Shown here piece by piece: positions 46,935-54,864 of a stretch of DNA of 64,000 nt; within the stretch, counting starts at the first letter, position 1, and every line of letters begins with the position of its first letter. A program made the translations under genes and the position numbers. The notes below the pieces were generated by a model. It worked only from the letters and a program-made list of their open reading frames with translations, ran no database searches and had not been told where the DNA came from. Source of the stretch: Komarekiella atlantica HA4396-MV6 (GTDB lineage: Bacteria; Cyanobacteriota; Cyanobacteriia; Cyanobacteriales; Nostocaceae); NCBI GenBank assembly GCA_019359395.1, contig JAHHHK010000028.1, positions 34,258-98,257 of the forward strand, read 5' to 3'.

Positions 46935-47081
46935 TATTCGTTCACAACGCAAGTCTGTTAGTTCACAAAACAAGCCCATTCGTTCACAACGCAAGTCCAT
47001 TCGTTCACAACGCAAGTCCATTCATCAACAACACAAGTCCATTCGTTCACAACGCAAGTCTGTTGGTTCACAACACAAGTC
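46935..47081. repeat. Seven tandem copies of a 21-bp repeat
   Basis: Seven units of exactly 21 bases run without spacers; three (third, fourth and sixth) are identical, beginning CATTCGTTCACAACGC and ending AAGTC. Others differ at one to five positions, mostly in the first six bases. The array ends about 155 bases before the start of the coiled-coil protein gene. It does not encode a plausible peptide, as a stop occurs in one frame and no start codon precedes it. Confidence 0.92.
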
Positions 47082-47235
47082 TATTCTCAACGATTTGTTA
47101 TCTAACGTTGTATAATTACTGAGCTAGCAATCCAATCTTATTTAAAAAAACACCTTTTTTTGCAAGTTTTACTGAACCACTACATTGTCCCATTGAGACA
47201 CTCTAGAAAGGTAAGTTTAGTAAAAGGTGTGATTG

Positions 47236-47628
47236 ATGCCACGCAAAAAAAGAAGCTCTACCGTGCTAGAAAAAACTGAACAGAAAGTAATCGGATTTAA
47301 ATCGATTAATTCCAGCCTTGACTTTGGTGATTCTATCAGTTTAAACCATTTAACTGACTTAACCGAGCAACTACGCAACGAGATTGACCAGTATAATATG
47401 ATGCTAACCTCCCTTGACTCGGCAAAGGCAAAAATAGAAACCCTTGAAAAGACCATCCGCGAAACTTCAGAACGCTTAGTCAGTGGTGTGGTATTGAAGT
47501 ATGGCAAAGACAGCCGGGAATACGAGATGACAGGCGGGGTACGTAAGAGCGATCGCATTCGTAAAGCCACCATTACCCGGTTAAAATCGACCGCAGACTC
47601 CAAAGCGGCTTCTAAACAGACGGCGTAA
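47236..47628 (+). CDS. Coiled-coil protein conserved in Nostoc-type genomes
   Basis: A 130-aa basic protein: PRKKRSSTVLEKTEQKVIGFKSI at the start, a coiled coil (LTEQLRNEIDQYNMMLTSLDSAKAKIETLEKTIRETSERL) at about residues 40-85, and a conserved KYGKDSREYEMTGGVRKSDRIRKATI motif near the C-terminus. I recall similar paralogues in Nostoc, but no function. The ATG at 47236 is chosen over the adjoining TTG. The 21-bp repeat array lies upstream and might influence its expression. Confidence 0.8.
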   Translation: MPRKKRSSTVLEKTEQKVIGFKSINSSLDFGDSISLNHLTDLTEQLRNEIDQYNMMLTSLDSAKAKIETLEKTIRETSERLVSGVVLKYGKDSREYEMTGGVRKSDRIRKATITRLKSTADSKAASKQTA

Positions 47629-47993
47629 AGGGCAACAAGTAGGCATCATTTACGGTGAATGATGCCCATGCTTTGTGATAGCACGTTAGTAGTTAGGCGC
47701 TTAGCTTTGGTTCTGGGAAGCAGTACTAGCGCAGCCTGTGATTTACCCACCGACTGAAGCGATGTCTACGACGGGCTACGCCTACGCACTAAAGGTTAAC
47801 ACCAAAAAGCCAACATTTTTTCGGAAAGCGAGTGCATTTTATGGTATCTAACTTCCAGCTGAAATATGGCAGGCAATAAAGAGTAAAAAAGTAATTTTAC
47901 TGGATATGTTAAATATTTACGTAAGTTCTATACAACCTAATTAACTGAATAAATGCTGACATCTTTTCATTGTCCTAGACGGGGTGGATACTG
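47629..47993. other. Intergenic region with dispersed repeat fragment
   Basis: The 365 bases have no gene. At about 47758-47788 the phrase GCGATGTCTACGACGGGC, continuing CTACGCCTACGC, is a repeat type scattered in Nostoc genomes. The rest is unremarkable. Confidence 0.5.
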
Positions 47994-48326
47994 ATGACAT
48001 CTCAAGACGATCGCTATAAAGAACTTGAACAGCGGGAACGCACACTACGAGAACGAGAAATGCAAGTCAGACTCCGGGAGATGGAAGCTGACATTAATGC
48101 TTCTGATGCGCCTTTTCATAAAACTGTTAAGCATAAGCATCAGCTGGAAAATACTTCCAAACCGTCGATGAAAAAACTTATTCTCGCTGGAAAACTGTTT
48201 GCTTTGGGTGTTGCGGTGCTAGTTGCAGTAAGAATAGCCTCAGTGGTTGCCGGAATTGTTATTGTTGCAACACTGACATGGATATCTTACAAACTATTTT
48301 TTGAATCCCCAAAAAACAAACTTTAA
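47994..48326 (+). CDS. Small membrane protein with charged coiled-coil head
   Basis: A 110-aa protein. Residues 5-40 are highly charged heptads (ELEQRERTLREREMQVRLREMEADI), likely a coiled coil, followed by a linker and one long or two short transmembrane helices (about residues 60-100). No family was recognised. The frame is open and the ATG is 3 bases after GGGTGGATACTG with GTGG as a weak ribosome site. Confidence 0.6.
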   Translation: MTSQDDRYKELEQRERTLREREMQVRLREMEADINASDAPFHKTVKHKHQLENTSKPSMKKLILAGKLFALGVAVLVAVRIASVVAGIVIVATLTWISYKLFFESPKNKL

Positions 48327-48416
48327 TTTAGATGTAATTCTCGTGACAGATTTAGAGCGCTTTGCTTAAATGCACTCAGAGATTTCGGGTACGAATAAAA
48401 TTTTTTTTACATTTAT

Positions 48417-48491
48417 AGGACTTACGCATAGGTAACGGAAGACAGAGAGCACGGAGAAATAAGAGTTTCAGAGAGTTTTTGCGTAAGTCCT
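48417..48491. repeat. MITE-like element with AGGACTTACGCA ends (copy 2, short)
   Basis: AGGACTTACGCA (48417-48428) and TGCGTAAGTCCT (48480-48491) bound 75 bp. The interior (GTAACGGAAGACAGAGAGCA) matches parts of the 141-bp copy at 7930 but lacks its GAAAAGTTT hairpin, so one is a deletion derivative of the other. Confidence 0.85.
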
Positions 48492-48522
48492 AATTTAATT
48501 ACGTCTACCTACTTATTACCTA

Positions 48523-49890
48523 TCACCGTTTTTCAGCCTGGGTTGACACCGTTAATACTTGCGGTGGTGTAGCATCGGGTGGATAGAGAAAGTCTACTTC
48601 TACTAAAGAGCGATCGCCTGGTTTCATATTTAATAAAACTAACGGTTCTCCTGGTTGACCTCTCTTTTGCACTAAATGTACAAACTTAGTTTGTGACTGA
48701 CCTTGGTCATTCTTGTAACGTACCCGCACTGTACCTCGAAAGAACACTTGACGGGCTGGTGTACTAAAAAAGCGTAAACCTGGTTTTACCAACTGATCCT
48801 CCTTAAGTGGTGTTTGCATAGACACACTCACAGTTTGAGGATTTTGATTATTGTTATATAGCGGTAACTTGAGACTATATTGAATCCCATAGTTTCCGTG
48901 AGCGCGATATGCGGTGTCAGGATAGCGCACTAGCATGGTTGCACTCTGAATTTGACCAGTCCCTAGAGTCCCGCCATGCAGGGTACTTAGAGCGTAAGAA
49001 AACACTTGGCCAGGCTGCGGAATAGTGAGATACCTAGCTTTAGGGCCATCCACTAAAAAGGTTCTCCATTGGGAACCTCCAGCCACTCCAGCAACACGTC
49101 CATAAATTCTCGGCTTGCCAATATCTTCTAAAGGTGTAGGGGTTTTATCACGTGGGCCAGATAAGTCACCATTATCTAGTAAATTTTGCCACTCTGCTAA
49201 CGTAGGCGATCGCTCACTACCATCAGGATTCGTACGTGCAAACATAGCTAGGCTAGCTGCATAGACAGTACTATTACTCCACAGTCGCATTAACGTAGAC
49301 CGACCATTCAAAGGCGGTGTTAATCCTTGCACAGGAATTGGCAGATTTAATAACATCTGACTTTGCCCCGCTGGAATCTCAATTTGGGCAGGGAAGATTT
49401 CTTGTCGCCTTCCTCTTAACACATCAGACATGACGCGATCGCCCGGCCCTGCAAAAACTGTACCCAAAAGATTTTGACTCAAAGATGGTAATTGAATAAA
49501 TGGCGCATCGGGTTGACTCAAATAACTCGCAGCTTGCCAAATATTTACTTTTGCTGGTTGTGAACCAGGATTGTGCAAAATTATCCCCAGATATAGCGAT
49601 TGCAAATTCTCTGGTGGATCAGCCTTAGCAACGTGGTGGGCAAAAATATCAAATCGCCCCCGAAAGGGAAAATTCAGATGTGCCGTTGGCACTTTTTTAC
49701 CATCTGGTGGAAAGGTAGAGAGTAAAATCCCTTCTTTCAAAACTAATTCGGGACTATTGCTGTTAAACGTTGGTACTGTATCTAGCTTGCCTGGTAAAGG
49801 ACGCACTTCTTGCGGTTGTACCACTTCTTCAGGCGGTGGCGTAGGAGGAGTTAATTGGGCGATCGGAAAAAATAGTAACAATGACCACAT
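48523..49890 (-). CDS. DUF3370 exported protein
   Basis: The 455-aa protein from the Met at 49890 has a short signal-like N-terminus (MWSLLLFFPIAQL) and a Pro-rich linker (TPPTPPPEEVVQPQEVRPLPG), then the cyanobacterial DUF3370 domain with HLNFPFRGRFDIFAHHVAKA and MSDVLRGRRQ. Members are thought to be periplasmic or surface proteins; function unknown. An in-frame Met at 49938 would place the signal sequence internally, so 49890 is preferred. Confidence 0.85.
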   Translation of the reverse strand: MWSLLLFFPIAQLTPPTPPPEEVVQPQEVRPLPGKLDTVPTFNSNSPELVLKEGILLSTFPPDGKKVPTAHLNFPFRGRFDIFAHHVAKADPPENLQSLYLGIILHNPGSQPAKVNIWQAASYLSQPDAPFIQLPSLSQNLLGTVFAGPGDRVMSDVLRGRRQEIFPAQIEIPAGQSQMLLNLPIPVQGLTPPLNGRSTLMRLWSNSTVYAASLAMFARTNPDGSERSPTLAEWQNLLDNGDLSGPRDKTPTPLEDIGKPRIYGRVAGVAGGSQWRTFLVDGPKARYLTIPQPGQVFSYALSTLHGGTLGTGQIQSATMLVRYPDTAYRAHGNYGIQYSLKLPLYNNNQNPQTVSVSMQTPLKEDQLVKPGLRFFSTPARQVFFRGTVRVRYKNDQGQSQTKFVHLVQKRGQPGEPLVLLNMKPGDRSLVEVDFLYPPDATPPQVLTVSTQAEKR

Positions 49891-49930
49891 ATTTTTAGAT
49901 GTTTTGTCCTCCAAAAAGACGCTGACAACT

Positions 49931-50443
49931 TTATACAAGTGCCAGATTGTTAATAATTAATACGAAATTTCCCAGAATACCGAGCAAATTTTCTTGATTT
50001 ATAACCTGAACGTGGACAAAAATACAACACGTTGTGAGTTGATTTTGACACAGGTAGTTCAGAACTAAATAATCAAGGCTATTACAAACAAATTTCCCGC
50101 AGTCTTGGCTAATCTCAATTGCCGCTGCTCCCACCACTAATTTTTATAAATCAACTCCTGTATTTAAAATGCGTTCTCCACAGCTAGCACCGACTTCCAC
50201 ACTTAATTGTCTACGGCTTACGACCATGCCACAACAGATGATGCAATCAAGTTGCATTTCATTGATTTTTTCAATTACCTGAGAACTGGCAAGCTGAACA
50301 TCTACGGATAACTGGCGCAGAAAAGTTAAATCATGGGGGAGCAAGTCAACTTTGGTAACTTCTAGTAATAAATCATCAGCAGAATTTGACTGTTGATCCC
50401 TTAGCCAAGTGGCAAAAGAAATTAATAGTATTCTTTTCTTCAT
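49931..50443 (-). pseudogene. Pyroglutamyl-peptidase I-like (C15) gene with one in-frame stop
   Basis: The minus strand from 50443 reads MKKRILLISFATWLRDQQSN, then IICCGMVVSRRQLSVEVGAS and, after a single TAA at 50144-50146, stays in the same frame to CGKFVCNSLDYLVLNYLC and FVHVQVINQENLLGILGNF. These match the peptidase C15 fold of cyanobacterial homologues, including the D/CGxFVCNxL(Y) active-site Cys. The TAA may have arisen by one base change from a Gln or Glu codon. Either a recent pseudogene or a read-through case. Confidence 0.75.
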
Positions 50444-50501
50444 AACAAATATTATTTAGAATAGAAAAACCCTCCATAATAAATTTACAAGGAGCAGGTA
50501 A

Positions 50502-51137
50502 ATGCCAGTAATTGCGGTCGTAGATTATGAGATGGGAAATTTGCACTCAGTCTGCAAAGGGTTGGAAAAAGCTGGGGCAACTCCTAATATTACTTATTCT
50601 CCCAAGGAATTAGAACAGGCAGATGCAGTTATTTTGCCCGGAGTAGGTTCATTTGATCCCGCAGTGAAACACCTGCGAGGCCGTGGTTTGGAGCAACCCA
50701 TTAAAGATGCGATCGCATCTGGTAAACCTTTTTTGGGAATTTGTTTGGGACTGCAAATTCTCTTTGAATCGAGTTCAGAAGGTACTCAACCAGGACTGGG
50801 AATTGTTAAGGGAAAAGTGCGGCGGTTTCTTCCCGAACCTGACATTGCTATACCTCACATGGGTTGGAATCAGCTGCAAGTGACTCAGCCAAAAAGTATT
50901 TTGTGGGAGCATTTGCCATCAGATCCTTGGGTATATTTTGTCCATTCTTACTATGTTGACCCAATTGACCCGCAAATCCGTGCAGCAACCGTTACCCACG
51001 GTACTCAAACTGTAACAGCTGCGATCGCCCGTGAAAACCTCATGGCAGTTCAATTTCACCCGGAAAAATCCTCTAATATTGGATTGCAAATCTTGTCTAA
51101 TTTTGTTGCTCAAGTCCGCGAAAAAATTGCTGCATAA
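50502..51137 (+). CDS. hisH: Imidazole glycerol phosphate synthase glutaminase subunit
   Basis: HisH supplies ammonia from glutamine to HisF in histidine synthesis. The 211-aa class I amidotransferase has the catalytic Cys in FLGICLGLQ near residue 80 and the His-Glu pair in VQFHPEKSSN near residue 185. A ribosome site AGGAG precedes the start. hisF is not adjacent. Confidence 0.96.
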   Translation: MPVIAVVDYEMGNLHSVCKGLEKAGATPNITYSPKELEQADAVILPGVGSFDPAVKHLRGRGLEQPIKDAIASGKPFLGICLGLQILFESSSEGTQPGLGIVKGKVRRFLPEPDIAIPHMGWNQLQVTQPKSILWEHLPSDPWVYFVHSYYVDPIDPQIRAATVTHGTQTVTAAIARENLMAVQFHPEKSSNIGLQILSNFVAQVREKIAA

Positions 51138-51274
51138 TCCCATTTTTAATTTTATTTTCTGTTTTCTCTTACAAAGCTCTGCTCGCCGGAAGCAAGCTAC
51201 AGACTTTGTGCTTTGTCATTTGTCTTTTGTCCTTTGTTAATATCCAATGACCAATGACCAATGACTAATTAATC

Positions 51275-51847
51275 ATGAGCCTGAGAATTTACGGGAATCG
51301 TCAGCTAAAAACTTTACCGGGAAAAGACACTAGACCCACCAGTGGGCGGGTAAGGGAGGCAGTGTTTAATATTTGGCAAGGAGGAATAGCAGGTTGTCGC
51401 TGGTTAGATGTGTGCGCTGGTACTGGTTCAATGGGCGCAGAGGCTTTGTGTAGAGGAGCCAGCTTAGTAGTGGGAATTGAACAATCGAGCCGAGCCTGTG
51501 TAATTATTCAAGAAAACTGGCAGGCGGTGGCTAATGGTGAACAAAAATGGAAGGTATTGCGGGGAGATGCAATCCAACAGTTAAAGACTTTATCAGGAAA
51601 GCAGTTTAACAGAATTTACTTTGATCCGCCTTATGCTAGTGGTTTGTACCAACCAGTCATAGAAGCGATCGCTTACTATCAACTTTTAGATCCTAGCGGC
51701 GAAATTGCAGTTGAACATAACCCCCAAGGTTGGACACCGCCACTGATTCCTACTTGGGAAATTTGCCGCGAGAAAGTCTATGGCAATACAGCTCTTACTT
51801 TCTACAGAATTGAGAAACCAGGAGAATCTGGGGATGAGGGAGATTAG
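51275..51847 (+). CDS. rsmD: 16S rRNA (guanine966-N2)-methyltransferase
   Basis: The 190-aa SAM enzyme methylates G966 of 16S rRNA. It has the N-terminal RIYGNRQLKTLPGKDTRPTSGRVREAVFNIW signature, a SAM-binding DVCAGTGSMGAEA and the catalytic DPPYASG near residue 116. A 7-bp CCAATGA repeat lies just before the gene. A G-rich run follows its stop. Confidence 0.93.
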   Translation: MSLRIYGNRQLKTLPGKDTRPTSGRVREAVFNIWQGGIAGCRWLDVCAGTGSMGAEALCRGASLVVGIEQSSRACVIIQENWQAVANGEQKWKVLRGDAIQQLKTLSGKQFNRIYFDPPYASGLYQPVIEAIAYYQLLDPSGEIAVEHNPQGWTPPLIPTWEICREKVYGNTALTFYRIEKPGESGDEGD

Positions 51848-51883
51848 GGGAGCAGAGGGGCGGAGGGGCAGGGGGAGCAGGGG
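51847..51883 (+). other. Potential G-quadruplex
   Basis: Five G runs of at least four (GGGG at 51847, 51857 and 51865, GGGGG at 51871, GGGG at 51880) with loops of 2-6 bases mostly, directly after the rsmD stop codon. Four of them fit a four-tetrad quadruplex. Similar GGGGGAGCAGGGG runs occur at 56534-56551 and, antisense, inside an ABC gene at about 62185-62210. Confidence 0.6.
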
Positions 51884-51985
51884 AAGAAGAGGGAGAAATA
51901 AATACTGTCTCCTATCTCCTGTCTCCCGTCTCCTAACTCAGCACGGGCTAAACCTTAGCTATCCGCTAACAGCACTCACTTGTAC

Positions 51986-52070
51986 AGACGCGATTAATCG
52001 CGTCTCTCTCTATGGACGCGATTAATCGCGTCTCTCTCTTCTCTCTCTATAGACGCGATGAATCGCGTCT
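51986..52070. repeat. Three REP palindromes in series
   Basis: Copies at 51986-52005 (perfect), 52014-52033 (one base changed at the edge) and 52051-52070 (GATGAATC centre), separated by CTCTCT-rich spacers. They lie directly past the 3' end of petG on the minus strand and downstream of rsmD, where they may end both transcripts. Confidence 0.85.
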
Positions 52071-52084
52071 CTACTTTTGTAAAT

Positions 52085-52201
52085 TCAACCCCCTCCCAAC
52101 TGGTTGTCGCGCTTATATTGCTTATAAGCAGCGTAAAACAGTCCAGCGAGTGTGACGACAATCAAACCAAGGACAATGCCTGAGAGCAGGGGTTCAACCA
52201 C
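52085..52201 (-). CDS. petG: Cytochrome b6-f complex subunit PetG
   Basis: A 38-aa single-helix membrane protein, [20 protein letters not shown] followed by [17 protein letters not shown], identical in layout to PetG of the cytochrome b6f complex, where it stabilises the complex. It starts with GTG at 52201, directly after GGAGATTTACA; a longer frame upstream (to 52300) is spurious. It is too short for most gene finders. It is divergent from the cytochrome cM gene. Confidence 0.93.
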   Translation of the reverse strand: MVEPLLSGIVLGLIVVTLAGLFYAAYKQYKRDNQLGGG

Positions 52202-52410
52202 TGTAAATCTCCTCTTTGCAATTATTAAATATTCGTTTCCTGTTTTTGATTTTACCAAATCCGGCACAAATCCGCGCCCTACAGCGTTTTTAGACACCAA
52301 CTACCGACAACAAAATTATCTTTTGTGCTTGCAGACACAATCAAGAACTTTTAAGCTATGTGTAGGAAATGATAACTTTTTAGTACACCTAGACTTTCAC
52401 GGCAAACCTT

Positions 52411-52785
52411 TTGGATAACCAGATTACCAAACCTGAAATTCTGATTCAGCGGATCGCTTTGTTGGCTCTGGCGATACTGCTAGCAGTCCCTTTGGGCTTT
52501 TTTGGTGTTCAGTTGGTTCGAGCCTCTGATCCATACGTCAAAAGTGTTCTATCTTTGACAGGAAACCCAGTTCAAGGACATGCTATCTTTCAAATCAACT
52601 GTGCTGGTTGTCATGGAATACAAGCAGACGGGCGAGTCGGGCCGAGTTTGCAAGCTGTCTCAAAACACAAGTCTCGGTATGGATTGATTCACCAAGTGAT
52701 TAGTGGTGAAACGCCGCCAATGCCAAAATTCCAGCCTAGCGTCCAAGAAATGGCGGATCTTTTGAGTTATTTAGAGTCGTTGTAG
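52411..52785 (+). CDS. cytM: Cytochrome cM
   Basis: A 124-aa c-type cytochrome with one N-terminal membrane helix (RIALLALAILLAVPLGFFGVQLV), the heme site CAGCHG near residue 67 and the methionine-ligand region GETPPMPKFQPS near residue 103. These fit CytM, an alternative electron carrier repressed in light that affects respiration and photosynthesis balance. It starts with TTG at 52411; no ATG is available. Its neighbour petG also belongs to the electron-transfer chain. Confidence 0.82.
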   Translation: MDNQITKPEILIQRIALLALAILLAVPLGFFGVQLVRASDPYVKSVLSLTGNPVQGHAIFQINCAGCHGIQADGRVGPSLQAVSKHKSRYGLIHQVISGETPPMPKFQPSVQEMADLLSYLESL

Positions 52786-52984
52786 TGTGTATCATTAATT
52801 TTGATGGTCATACGTGTTTGTAGTCAGGACTTTAGTCTTTGATTTTTTAAGCACTAAAGTGCTTACTACGAACCTTTCACGATATGTAGCTGGGAGTACG
52901 GCTTAAAAGAAGTGGCAAACCGTCGCCCCTTTGGGTGATCTAAGATTGTTGGGTATCTGATAATTTGCGATCGCCACAAGATAG

Positions 52985-53998
52985 ATGATTGAAGTTGAAC
53001 ATCTGAGTAAAATATACGGATCTACCCCAGCCATTACTGATGTCACTTTTAGCGTTGAGCCAGGGGAGATTTTGGGATTTTTGGGGCCAAATGGTGCTGG
53101 TAAAACCACAACCATGAGAATTTTGGCTGGTTACTTACCTGCAACAAATGGTAAAGCCAAGATTGCTGGTTATGATGTCAATGAAAATTCCCTAGCTGTA
53201 CGCCAGCGGATTGGCTATTTACCCGAAACACCGCCGTTATATCCAGAGATGACGGTGGAGGGGTTTTTACATTTTGTAGCGCGAATTAAAGGAGTATCAG
53301 CAGGCGATCGCTCTAATAAGGTGACAGCAGCAATAAAACGTTGCAATTTAGAAGAAAAGCGTCGAGTAATTATTCGCAAACTCTCTAAAGGATATCGCCA
53401 AAGAGTCGGCATTGCTCAAGCGATCGTCCATGATCCACCGGCAATTATTCTAGATGAACCCACAGTCGGACTAGACCCCCGACAAATCATTGAGGTGCGG
53501 AATTTAATTAAGAGTCTTGCAGGGACTCATACAATTATTCTTTCCACGCACATTCTGCCAGAAGTGAGCATGACTTGTAGCCGCGTAGCTATCATCAATC
53601 GGGGTAAAATCGTTGCAACGAATACACCAGAAAACTTGATGATGCAGTTGACAGGTGGCTCTGGATATGAACTAGAGATAGAAGGAGAAGCCGCCTTAGC
53701 CAAACAAGTACTGCAAAATCTTGCGGGTGTAGCTCTAGTAGAATCGTTTCCGACAGTAGGAATGCATAATCAAACCCCTCTGCAAGGTAAACGCGCTTAC
53801 TTGCGGGTGATATCGCAACCAGGAAAAGAACCAGGACGAGATATTGCCACAACATTAGTGCGTGCAGGATTTGGTTTACATGAAATGCGGCGTGTCAACG
53901 CTACTCTGGAAGATGTGTTCTTGCAACTGACCACAGAAGAAAAGAATTTAGAGATTGAGGTAGATTCAACCGCAGCCAATGAAGGAGAAGCAGCATAA
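52985..53998 (+). CDS. ABC transporter ATP-binding protein (GldA-like)
   Basis: The 337-aa ATPase has GPNGAGKT at residues 34-41, the LSKGYRQRVGIAQA signature near 139 and ILDEPTVGLDP near 158. The C-terminal extension resembles GldA of Bacteroidetes. It is the first of four same-strand genes; the permease gene starts one base after its stop. Confidence 0.92.
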   Translation: MIEVEHLSKIYGSTPAITDVTFSVEPGEILGFLGPNGAGKTTTMRILAGYLPATNGKAKIAGYDVNENSLAVRQRIGYLPETPPLYPEMTVEGFLHFVARIKGVSAGDRSNKVTAAIKRCNLEEKRRVIIRKLSKGYRQRVGIAQAIVHDPPAIILDEPTVGLDPRQIIEVRNLIKSLAGTHTIILSTHILPEVSMTCSRVAIINRGKIVATNTPENLMMQLTGGSGYELEIEGEAALAKQVLQNLAGVALVESFPTVGMHNQTPLQGKRAYLRVISQPGKEPGRDIATTLVRAGFGLHEMRRVNATLEDVFLQLTTEEKNLEIEVDSTAANEGEAA

Positions 53999-54811
53999 AT
54001 GGGTGTAGTACTAGGTAATATCATTGCCATTTATCGTCGAGAGTTACAGAGTTATTTTGTATCACCTTTGGCTTATGCGATCGCTGGCGTGTTTTGGTTC
54101 ATTGCGGGGTTGTTCTTCGTCATGATTTTGTTGGGGCCAGATGGGATCTTGCCAACAGTTGCGGCAATCGATTTACAAGGGCAACAAATAGGAGTACCAG
54201 TACCGCCAATAGATGTCCCTGGCGAATTTATCCGGGCATTTTTGGATCGGATGGGGTGGCTATTGCTATTTGTGTTGCCAATTCTCTCAATGGGACTTTA
54301 TGCCGAAGAACGCAAACGAGGCACTTTAGAACTGTTAGCCACGTCACCAGTCACCAACTGGGCGGTAGCTATAGGTAAATTATTAGGAGTGCTAACATTT
54401 TTTACAGCGATGATCGCGCCGATGCTAGTTTTTGAAGCGATCGCAATCAGTGGAGCAAATCCACCAATGTCACCTTCAATACCCTTGCTAGGTCATTTTG
54501 GATTAATCTTGCTAGCAGCAGCAATTTTATCTTTAGGAATGTTTATTTCCTCTTTAACAGAAAGCACAATTCTGTCTGCTGTTCTCACCTTTGCAGTCAT
54601 CTTATTGCTATTATTCATTGATTTAATCGCCAAACTTATCCCTGGCCCTATAGGCGAGGCCCTGGGTCATCTGTCGTTGCTAAAACATTACAACACCTTA
54701 ATCCAAGGCATTTTTGATACTAGTAGCTTAATTTTATTTGCCAGTTACATTTTTTTAGGCATCTTTCTCACAGCTCAATCAATTGATGCACTACGCTTTC
54801 AGCGTCAGTAG
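53999..54811 (+). CDS. ABC-2 type permease (GldF-like)
   Basis: A 270-aa membrane protein with about six transmembrane helices, opening IYRRELQSYFVSPLAYAIAGVFW and the ABC-2 hallmark EERKRGTLELLATSPV that contacts the ATPase. It is translationally coupled to the ATPase gene before it. GldF-type permeases pair with a GldG-type protein, here the next gene. Substrate unknown. Confidence 0.9.
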   Translation: MGVVLGNIIAIYRRELQSYFVSPLAYAIAGVFWFIAGLFFVMILLGPDGILPTVAAIDLQGQQIGVPVPPIDVPGEFIRAFLDRMGWLLLFVLPILSMGLYAEERKRGTLELLATSPVTNWAVAIGKLLGVLTFFTAMIAPMLVFEAIAISGANPPMSPSIPLLGHFGLILLAAAILSLGMFISSLTESTILSAVLTFAVILLLLFIDLIAKLIPGPIGEALGHLSLLKHYNTLIQGIFDTSSLILFASYIFLGIFLTAQSIDALRFQRQ

Positions 54812-54826
54812 CCTCGACTCTTGTAC

Positions 54827-54846
54827 AGACGCGATTAATCGCGTCT
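54827..54846. repeat. REP palindrome inside the ABC operon
   Basis: AGACGCGATTAATCGCGTCT, preceded by TTGTAC, lies between the permease and GldG-like genes. It may cause partial termination or mRNA processing within the operon. Confidence 0.85.
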
Positions 54847-54864
54847 CTACTCTTGACAAATAAC

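Larger units (their letters stand above)
46244..47235. other. Repeat-dense intergenic region
   Basis: Almost 1 kb without a credible gene carries four kinds of repeat in series: two 27-bp direct repeats ending in a REP (46347-46414), a 90-bp MITE-like copy (46459-46548), three hairpins with 30-bp period (46808-46890) and seven 21-bp repeats (46935-47081). Open frames here are products of the repeats. Confidence 0.7.

Noticed and set aside
46808..47081. CRISPR array
   Set aside because: The 30-bp-period hairpins and the 21-bp units have no unique spacers between them, and no cas gene is present in the window.
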